Part shown: positions 1 to 5,358 of the stretch, in pieces
Layout of the letters: every line of letters starts with the position of its first letter
Position numbering within the stretch: the stretch's first letter is position 1
Assembly (NCBI GenBank): GCA_913045395.1
Contig: CAJWPV010000097.1
Span: forward strand, 1 to 6,115
Length of the DNA stretch: 6,115 bases
Direction: 5' to 3'
DNA from: an uncultured Verrucomicrobiota bacterium
GTDB lineage: Bacteria > Verrucomicrobiota > Verrucomicrobiia > Limisphaerales > UBA1096
Translations under genes and position numbers: made by a program
The notes under the pieces: model-generated
Told to the model about the DNA's origin: nothing
The model's input: the letters and a program-made list of their open reading frames with translations, nothing else
Database searches by the model: none

Positions 1-502
1 GGCCAGGTGGCGGCGGTTCCGTGCCGGCTTGGAACTCCCACTCGCCGCTGAAGAGGCATTCGAGAAAGTAACCTTGAATTGACGGGCCGTTGCCCCGGAA
101 TTGGCCAAGGCCGTCACGGTTGAAAACCTTGATGGCAAGTTCGTTCCACTTGCCCTTGGCCAGGCCTCCCGGCGGCAGCTTGTAGCGCTTGGGCTTGGCG
201 TCGCTTGGCTTGGTATCCGGCGGAAACGAGCCTGCGCCACCGAGTCGATGGCCGTTGATGAACGCCTCGTGCGCGGTATGGCTGGAATCGATCGTTAGCG
301 TGACCGATTCAACCCAAAGATCGCGGCCACCGAGTGTCGCCCAATTGTCCGGCACCTTCACCCAGCATCGATACCAGCCGGTGCCAACCGAGCGCTTGGC
401 CCCGGCATCCCCCGGCACGATGATCGGCCGCCAATCCTGCGCCCAAGCGCTTGGCCAAGCGGCGAGAAGACCCAGCAACCATGCTGATCGAAGTAAGTTC
501 AC
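1..502 (-). CDS. Secreted protein with N-terminal galactose-binding-like jelly-roll domain (3' end outside window)
   Basis: Translating the minus strand from the GTG at 502-500 gives 167 open codons running off the window edge, so the C-terminal part is missing. An in-frame TAA lies eight codons upstream, and GTG is the only usual start between that stop and the signal peptide. Residues 1-21 form a signal peptide with a hydrophobic core and a likely cut after SAWA, before QDW. The rest reads as a beta-rich domain: WYRCWVKVP (about 43-51), then LWVESVTLTIDSSHTAHEAF, FINGHRLGGAG (about 81-91), a Lys/Pro-rich loop, WNELAIKVFNRDG, and GEWEFQAG near the edge. The order 'WYR.W..VP ... FING..LG ... 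N.LAI.V.' followed by 'G.W.F..G' is typical of the galactose-binding-like jelly roll of sialate O-acetylesterases, GH2-type enzymes and PVC heme-binding dehydrogenases. The catalytic part is not visible, so the full function cannot be given. It probably has its own promoter in the gap upstream. Confidence 0.82.
   Translation of the reverse strand, partial: MNLLRSAWLLGLLAAWPSAWAQDWRPIIVPGDAGAKRSVGTGWYRCWVKVPDNWATLGGRDLWVESVTLTIDSSHTAHEAFINGHRLGGAGSFPPDTKPSDAKPKRYKLPPGGLAKGKWNELAIKVFNRDGLGQFRGNGPSIQGYFLECLFSGEWEFQAGTEPPPPG
185..213 (+). repeat. Cluster of four GCTTGG half-sites
   Basis: GCTTGG occurs at 187-192, 193-198, 203-208 and 208-213, the first within GCGCTTGG (185-192). On the coding (minus) strand this gives a Lys/Pro-rich loop (DTKPSDAKPKRYK) in the jelly-roll domain. 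The hexamer is the half-site of the window's recurrent palindrome. Confidence 0.6.
448..461. repeat. 14-bp perfect palindrome CGCTTGGCCAAGCG inside a signal-peptide coding region
   Basis: This copy shares its 14-bp core with the palindrome at 3683-3698. It overlaps a second palindrome, CCAAGCGCTTGG (443-454), so two self-complementary words share bases. It encodes AWPSAW near the end of the jelly-roll protein's signal peptide, on the minus strand. Confidence 0.7.
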
Positions 503-511
503 GGAGAAATA

Positions 512-545
512 AGGCGACGCGGATTATGGGAACGAAGCGTCGCCT
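512..545 (-). repeat. Perfect 9-bp inverted repeat spanning the candidate promoter (operator or terminator hairpin)
   Basis: Plus-strand arms AGGCGACGC (512-520) and GCGTCGCCT (537-545) are exact reverse complements separated by 16 bases. In minus-strand RNA they would form a 9-bp stem with six G-C pairs plus a closing pair, followed by UAUUUCU. That makes a weak rho-independent terminator for the sialidase-like gene, whose stop is about 30 bases earlier. The candidate -10 box lies in the loop and one arm lies within the -35/-10 spacer, so the same repeat could instead be a two-arm protein-binding site. The long loop and short U-run make the terminator reading uncertain. Confidence 0.5.
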
Positions 546-551
546 GAGCAA
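523..551 (-). promoter_or_regulatory. Candidate sigma-70-like promoter for the jelly-roll protein gene
   Basis: On the minus strand, TTGCTC (551-546) is followed after exactly 17 bases by CATAAT (528-523). The -10 box matches TATAAT at five of six positions. The -35 box matches TTGACA only at its first three. Transcription would start near 516, giving a leader of about 15 bases before the GTG at 502. The site fills most of the 71-base gap between the sialidase-like gene and the jelly-roll gene, which suits an independent promoter. No start site has been measured. Confidence 0.4.
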
Positions 552-573
552 CCACCGCCTGCGCCAGACGGAG

Positions 574-1734
574 TCAATCTGCGTTGCCCAAGCCGGTGGG
601 TTTGTAAAGCCACTTTACCGATAAGGTGGTGATTTGCACGGTGCCCAGATGGCCCTTGCGCCGGTCGCCGGCTGAGTGGCCGAGGAGCACGCGGTCGTCG
701 ATGAATGCCATGGCAGTATAGCAGTACCAGCCGTGCGGGTCGTCCTGCAGCGTCTTGGCCGCACTCCAGGTTTTACCATCGTCGCGAGAGATGGCCACGG
801 TGAAGGGAGTGCGGTAGCTGCGCAGATCGGGCGTGATTTCGGAGTGGTCATTCCACGCCAACAGCAGGTCGCCGGTGGACGGGATGCGCTCAATGGCCGC
901 CGGCGAACGCGGGGAAATCATGTTGGACGCACGCAACGGCGACCAAGTATCGCCACCGTCCCGCGAGAACGAAACAAACTGACTGCCGCCGTCGGTTCGG
1001 CAAAACATCATCAACCGGCCATCCTTCAACTCCACCACGCCCGGCTCCTGGGTCATGACGCGTTTGCCGGCATTGTCATGGGTTTTCATCGTGGTTTTGC
1101 CGCGACGCCAGCTTTGGCCGTTGTCGTCTGACAGGTAGCACATGATGATGCCCGCCCAGTCGGGCTTGGCGTAACCGGGTAAATTATGCAACGCCACCGG
1201 CGCAATCAGCCGCCCGCTTTTTTTCAACTGCACCACGCGGTCGTTGTTCATCACGTAATAACCCACCGGGGCCTTGATGATCTCCGTGGGTTTGCTCCAC
1301 GTTTTCCCTTCATCGATCGAGCGGCGCAGCAGCGGTCGGCAGTCCTGCAGAGAGTTCTTGCGCAGATAAAAAAGCGCGATACTCCCGTCGTCCAGGCGCA
1401 GCAGCGAGACGGACATGATGTTCCAGTCGCCCTCGTTGCGCAGCGCGACCTTGTCGCTGGTGGTCCAGGTTTTGCCGGCATCGCTCGAATACCGAGCCGC
1501 CAAGTGAGCCTTGGAGTGGTCTCCGGCACCATCGGTGAAATGCGTATACAAAAACATCATTCGCCCATCCTTTAGCCGGATAAAGTCTCCCTCGCTGTTG
1601 CGTGGGTTGCCCGCCCCGGGTGGCAGACGCAAGGCGGCTCGGGGTTCGTCAGCGGCAGATGCCAAGCCTAGGCCGGTCACAAGTAACAAGGCGGCCAAGC
1701 CAACGGGAAAAGTGCAATGGGTGAATTGATTCAT
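574..1734 (-). CDS. Secreted sialidase-like (BNR/Asp-box) six-bladed beta-propeller protein
   Basis: The 386-residue protein begins with a signal peptide (hydrophobic about 10-26, likely cut after ASA at 27). It carries five Asp boxes of the form S-x-D-x-G-x-T/S-W: SSDAGKTW (83-90), SIDEGKTW (139-146), SDDNGQSW (202-209), SRDGGDTW (257-264) and SRDDGKTW (316-323). Their even spacing of 55-63 residues marks the blades of a sialidase-fold propeller. The start of the mature domain, PRNSEGDFIRLKDGRMM (44-60), replaces the RIP motif of classical sialidases. By analogy, candidate active-site residues are Asp72 (GDHSKAH), Glu230 (QEPGVVEL), Arg246 (CRTDGG) and a late Tyr at 337 or 339. The family releases terminal sialic acids, but many PVC members are untested and may cut other glycans. 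The ATG overlaps the stop of the preceding gene in ATGA, so translational coupling is likely, and no Shine-Dalgarno sequence is visible. The start is well supported by the overlap and the signal peptide. Confidence 0.92.
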   Translation of the reverse strand: MNQFTHCTFPVGLAALLLVTGLGLASAADEPRAALRLPPGAGNPRNSEGDFIRLKDGRMMFLYTHFTDGAGDHSKAHLAARYSSDAGKTWTTSDKVALRNEGDWNIMSVSLLRLDDGSIALFYLRKNSLQDCRPLLRRSIDEGKTWSKPTEIIKAPVGYYVMNNDRVVQLKKSGRLIAPVALHNLPGYAKPDWAGIIMCYLSDDNGQSWRRGKTTMKTHDNAGKRVMTQEPGVVELKDGRLMMFCRTDGGSQFVSFSRDGGDTWSPLRASNMISPRSPAAIERIPSTGDLLLAWNDHSEITPDLRSYRTPFTVAISRDDGKTWSAAKTLQDDPHGWYCYTAMAFIDDRVLLGHSAGDRRKGHLGTVQITTLSVKWLYKPTGLGNAD

Positions 1735-3617
1735 TCGTCGATCTTGAGTTCACTGGGGAGTGGCCAGACGTGGCCAAGCGGGGTGGAAGAGCGCTGCCAA
1801 TTGCCGTTGGCGGGTGGCTTGGTGCCGTAGGCGTATATCGTCCGGCCTTGGCCGGCACGCGTCCATTCATGGAGCGGCAGGAGATAATTTTTGCCAAGCA
1901 CGGCAGGGTCAGCGGCAGCGTGGAAGAGGGCATCGGTGCCCTTGACCAAGCGCACGAGTCGTCCTGCTTTTTTTTCCCGACCGATCGCGACCATGCCGTT
2001 GGCCGACTTGGGCAGGGCAAAAAACCGGGGGACAGCATTTCCGTATCGTACTGTCGACCAGGTTGACCCGGTATCGCCCAGTTGCTCGTAAACCGGAACC
2101 GGGAGGTTCAGCCGGGGGTCGTTGAGTTGTAGGCGGTACATGACTTGGTTGTAGTCGTAGAGCGGTGTCGGATGCTTGTTGCCGGAGAAGGTGAATGTGT
2201 AGGTGGCCTCAAAAAAGAGGGTGCGGCCGCCATCCTTGGCAAAGTAGGGATGCTGCTTGGGATTGTAGAAGCTGTAGTCGTCGTGGGTGACGATCTTCCG
2301 GGCGTAGGCCCACGGACCTTCCGGCCGGGCAGCCTCGGCAAACCAGATCTCGCCGAGCATCGACGAGCCGAACGACTGCGAGATCACCATGACCCAGCGT
2401 TGCCGATGATCGTTCCAATAAACCGAGCCGTGCTGGGTCAGCACCGGTTTGCCAGTTTCGATGTCGATCAAGTGGACGGGCGACTCGCCGGCGGTGATTT
2501 TCTTATCGGCGATCAGCTTGTTCACCTGCTTGTGATCCAGCTTGGGCTGTCCTGCGCGCCATTCGAATTTCAGGCTGCCGTCCGGATTTCGCTGCACACC
2601 GGATCCTGTGCCGGGCTGTAGGAAGGTGTAGGTCTCGTACTGGGTGGGATCGAGGTATCCTGCGACATTTGCACGGACACGCACCGACGGCATCCCGCCG
2701 GCAAAGTAAACGTACTCGTGCCCGTCACCGGCGCGGTGTAGGAACGGATGACCGTGGGGATAGAGCGGCGCGTCTTTGGGGAACATGGCGAGGTGCCCGA
2801 ACTGTTGCCGCTCATCGTCGAACTGCACCACGCCACGCTCGTAAACGGCCAGGGGCGCCTTGATTTTTACGTACTGCGCCAGCAACCGTGACTGCCGGTT
2901 TTCGTCCGGCAACACCACCAGACCATCGATCCAGGTCGGCCCTTTGCCGGGCATTTTGGCGGCTTCTTTGGCAAAGCCATTTTTGCCGACAGCATAGGTG
3001 AGATTCACTCCTAGCTCGGGATCGAGTCCAGCGACATCAGGAAGCAGCGACGTGGCGAATGGCACATGGAAATTGCCCAGCGGATACGAAGGCCGGTCGG
3101 TGTCTCCCCAGAACCAATGGAGTTTCCCCTGGTAAACCGCAGTCACCACACTGTCGGAACCAAACACCAAACCGTTGAGCAGAGGCTGCTTTATCGGCGA
3201 GCTCCTGCCCAGCAAGCGGCTGTCGCGATAAATGCCAGCGCCGGTCACGCGGTACAGCCGCTCGGCGATGTTGAGGCGCTTTAGCTTCAGCACCGCCTCG
3301 GAGCCTGGCGTGGTTTTTAGCCTTACGCCGCGATAGCCGAAACCGTCCTTGGGATACTCATAGCCATGACTATTGACGTGAAAAAAGATTTGCCGGTCCA
3401 TCAACCCTGGCTCGTGAAACGCCACCGTACCATTGCTGTCGGTGTAAAAACGCAGATGGTTGACGGTCTCAAGTTCCACCAGTGGAACACCACGACCGGT
3501 CTCTTCGTCCACCACGCGGATGGCAAACCAGGCGGACGGCGGCGGCTCTGCCTGGCCAAGCGCTCCCAGTCGCAGGCCGATCAGCAGCGCGGGAAAAATG
3601 GAGTGTCTGGAGAGCAT
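1731..3617 (-). CDS. Secreted protein of unknown function: beta-sandwich-like N-domain plus predicted beta-propeller
   Basis: The open frame extends upstream to 3884, into the neighbouring 550-residue gene. The ATG at 3617-3615 is preferred because it gives a signal peptide (MLSRHSIFPALLIGLRLGA, likely cut after LGQA at 23) and is the only ATG/GTG/TTG of this frame in the gap. The resulting 628-residue protein has a domain at about 29-115 (AIRVVDEETGRGVPLVEL, FYTDSNGTVAFHEPG) resembling a carboxypeptidase-regulatory or Ig-like beta sandwich. The large remainder has repeated aromatic strand motifs suggesting blades: LHWFWGDTDRPSYPLGNF (166-183), GPTWIDGLVVLPDE (226-239), YVYFAGG (302-308), GSVYWNDHRQRWVMVI (397-412), GEIWFAEAARPEGPW (422-436) and HPYFAKDGGRTLFFEA (456-471). 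These recall GH43-like or DUF4185-like propellers, but I cannot name the family with certainty or point to catalytic residues. The 3' end overlaps the sialidase-like gene by four bases, so the two are probably made together and act on a shared extracytoplasmic substrate. Confidence 0.85.
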   Translation of the reverse strand: MLSRHSIFPALLIGLRLGALGQAEPPPSAWFAIRVVDEETGRGVPLVELETVNHLRFYTDSNGTVAFHEPGLMDRQIFFHVNSHGYEYPKDGFGYRGVRLKTTPGSEAVLKLKRLNIAERLYRVTGAGIYRDSRLLGRSSPIKQPLLNGLVFGSDSVVTAVYQGKLHWFWGDTDRPSYPLGNFHVPFATSLLPDVAGLDPELGVNLTYAVGKNGFAKEAAKMPGKGPTWIDGLVVLPDENRQSRLLAQYVKIKAPLAVYERGVVQFDDERQQFGHLAMFPKDAPLYPHGHPFLHRAGDGHEYVYFAGGMPSVRVRANVAGYLDPTQYETYTFLQPGTGSGVQRNPDGSLKFEWRAGQPKLDHKQVNKLIADKKITAGESPVHLIDIETGKPVLTQHGSVYWNDHRQRWVMVISQSFGSSMLGEIWFAEAARPEGPWAYARKIVTHDDYSFYNPKQHPYFAKDGGRTLFFEATYTFTFSGNKHPTPLYDYNQVMYRLQLNDPRLNLPVPVYEQLGDTGSTWSTVRYGNAVPRFFALPKSANGMVAIGREKKAGRLVRLVKGTDALFHAAADPAVLGKNYLLPLHEWTRAGQGRTIYAYGTKPPANGNWQRSSTPLGHVWPLPSELKIDE

Positions 3618-3682
3618 CGCGGCCGGGTTGAGGCCCGAGCCTAGCCGCCACTTTGCAACGAGTCCAATTCCTAAATGAAGAT

Positions 3683-3698
3683 CCGCTTGGCCAAGCGG
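3683..3698. repeat. 16-bp perfect palindrome CCGCTTGGCCAAGCGG after a stop codon
   Basis: The two halves CCGCTTGG and CCAAGCGG are exact reverse complements. The palindrome starts one base after the TAA stop (3702-3700) of the membrane-anchored gene, in the gap before the secreted propeller gene. As RNA it could fold into a 6-bp stem with a GGCC loop, but the bases after it on the minus strand (ATCTTCATTTAGG) are not a U-run, so a classical terminator is not convincing. It is the longest copy of a word that recurs through the window, which favours a repeated genomic palindrome. Confidence 0.75.
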
Positions 3699-3699
3699 G

Positions 3700-5352
3700 T
3701 TAGTTTTGCTCGGGGGCCGGTTCCGGGGCGGGGCCTTCGACCGGCCTCTGCGGATCGGGAAACGGCTCGAGATTCTTTCCGTACTCTTCCGGCAACTTAA
3801 GCACGAGTCGCAACTGCTCCAGTAACACCGGTCGCATGTAGGGACTATTGGGCCGGAACAGATCCTCGAGAACCTGACGTTCAAGCTCCTTAAAAGGTGG
3901 CAAGCCGACGCGCTCCGTGCTGATGCCTATCTTTTTCTGGAACCGATTGAACAACTGGGTGGCTAGCGACTTGTGACCGACGAACTGATCGTCCTCGCCG
4001 ACCGCGGCGTACTGGAAGGCCTGCAGGAGCAGTCCCCCGACGACGGCCTTGGTTTGGTTGTGGTCGGTCTCCCCGGCGTCCTCCTGCACGCGGGAGACAC
4101 AGTACTCGTCGAGGCTCAAGCCCGGGACCGGGATGGACTGAGGATACAAATCTACCATGTATTTATACCACTTGGCTGCATCATCCTTGCGGTTGTACAC
4201 ATAGAGGAAATAGACGGCGCTTCGCAGGAAGTTCTTGTGGCCAGTGCTCATGTGCTCGGCCAGGCCTGTATCGGTATTGGAAGCAGCGTCCTCCTTGCGC
4301 TTGGCTTCCATTTGTTCCTTGTAGGAGTCGTTTGCTTTTCCGATCAAGTCAACATTCCAGCCATAATTAAAGTTGGGCGGCTGAGAGATCAACCTCCCCT
4401 GCATGCAGGCCTGCTGTAGTGCCTGGTAAATGATCCGGCGCAGCTTGAGGAAATCGCCTCCGGCGGCCTCTTCCTCCTCGATATTTAGGACACCATCCGG
4501 GACGCCTTCGGGGCCAGTCACATCGAATCGCTCGGTGACATCTTCAATGCCCTGCTGAGCCCAGTAGATGGCGTGAGCATCGGGTAAGCGCCACTCGAGC
4601 GGTCCCCACAAGTCGTCAACGGCCTTCATTTTTTCGGGATCCATCTTGAACACCTCCTCAAGGCGCTTGAGACGGCGGATGGCTTCGTCACTCTGCGGTT
4701 CGATCAAATCAAGATAACCGTCACGCCGCTTGCCGATGACGCCGCCGTCACGTATATCATCCTCTGTGTTGCGGCGTCCGTCGGGGCCGGGGTCGTGCAT
4801 CATATCGGCGCACCACGCCATTTTGTAGAATCCGTGAGCGTCGTCGAGATTGTGACCTACCTTATGCTGAAAATGCCACGCCAGCTCATGGTACAGATGG
4901 GCACTGTGCGGGTTATACTTTAATCCCCCGTCCCGGATCAGTTCGATGCCGCGTTTGACCCAGTGCCAACGCACGTGCGGCGCCTCCACGCCGTCAAACT
5001 TCACCGAGATGTTGTACGACATATTCCACGCGGTGACTCGCCAGACGTGATCGGCGTGCGGTTGCAGCTTGGTGATCCAGTCTCCCAACTGCGCCATCTC
5101 GAAAAACTTGCCGTCCTCCTGCATCTGCATGGCACGTACCCAGAGGATGTTGGCGATCAACCCACGAAAGCCGCCCAGCACCACGGTTGTAAACGCGAGA
5201 GACGGCGGCAGATTCTCGATTTGCTCTGTATGGGTCAGCTTTTTCTCCTCGCGGAATTGGTTCATCCTGCGCTGACTGAAGTTGACAGCGAGCAGAAAGG
5301 CCAAGGCCAGAAGAGCCATGACGAATTTGTACGCTTTCCCGTGAAGTCTCAT
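3700..5352 (-). CDS. Membrane-anchored helical (TPR-like) protein next to an ABC permease
   Basis: The 550-residue protein opens with a basic n-region (MRLHGKAYK) and one hydrophobic helix (about 9-25), with no clear cleavage site. It is therefore probably an anchored protein with its body outside the cytoplasm. Residues 48-120 (PPSLAFTTVVLGGFRG, then IANILWVRAMQMQEDGKFFE, and WRVTAWNMSYNISVKF) resemble a family of anchored TPR-like proteins with an 'L.WLRA.Q....' signature. Helical TPR-like pairs follow at about 150-180 (AHLYHELAWHFQHKVGHNLD) and 375-402. Two Asp/Gly-rich loops interrupt the helices: DPGPDGRRNTEDD (187-199) and DVTGPEGVPDGVLNIEEEE (277-295). The C-terminal 25 residues are Pro/Glu-rich and probably disordered. 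The start lies six bases after the permease stop, so the two genes are almost certainly one transcript. An accessory role for the transporter is an inference, and no enzymatic motif was seen. An alternative Met at residue 12 would remove the basic n-region and is less likely. Confidence 0.88.
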   Translation of the reverse strand: MRLHGKAYKFVMALLALAFLLAVNFSQRRMNQFREEKKLTHTEQIENLPPSLAFTTVVLGGFRGLIANILWVRAMQMQEDGKFFEMAQLGDWITKLQPHADHVWRVTAWNMSYNISVKFDGVEAPHVRWHWVKRGIELIRDGGLKYNPHSAHLYHELAWHFQHKVGHNLDDAHGFYKMAWCADMMHDPGPDGRRNTEDDIRDGGVIGKRRDGYLDLIEPQSDEAIRRLKRLEEVFKMDPEKMKAVDDLWGPLEWRLPDAHAIYWAQQGIEDVTERFDVTGPEGVPDGVLNIEEEEAAGGDFLKLRRIIYQALQQACMQGRLISQPPNFNYGWNVDLIGKANDSYKEQMEAKRKEDAASNTDTGLAEHMSTGHKNFLRSAVYFLYVYNRKDDAAKWYKYMVDLYPQSIPVPGLSLDEYCVSRVQEDAGETDHNQTKAVVGGLLLQAFQYAAVGEDDQFVGHKSLATQLFNRFQKKIGISTERVGLPPFKELERQVLEDLFRPNSPYMRPVLLEQLRLVLKLPEEYGKNLEPFPDPQRPVEGPAPEPAPEQN

Positions 5353-5358
5353 GTCGCG

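Noticed and set aside
309..551. 80-codon minus-strand open frame with an ATG start
   Set aside because: It is in another frame of the jelly-roll gene, which has a signal peptide and a recognisable domain starting at the GTG at 502.
2145..2621. 158-codon plus-strand open frame opposite the propeller gene
   Set aside because: It has low-complexity Val/Gly composition, no ribosome site and no recognisable domain. The minus-strand protein explains the region.
3618..3699. Possible promoter TTGGAC with 18-base spacing to TAGGCT before the propeller gene
   Set aside because: The -10 box matches consensus at only three positions, which is no better than expected by chance.
3618..3884. Upstream extension of the secreted propeller protein frame by 89 codons, overlapping the 550-residue gene
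   Set aside because: The extension is Arg/Cys/Ser-rich, antisense-like in composition, overlaps a well-supported gene by 185 bases and would hide the signal peptide that begins at 3617.
5299..5305. GGCCAAG copy in the membrane anchor of the 550-residue protein as a regulatory site
   Set aside because: It is only a single short half-match lying in codons for LALA, so on its own it has no support as a site. It is counted only as part of the window-wide motif.
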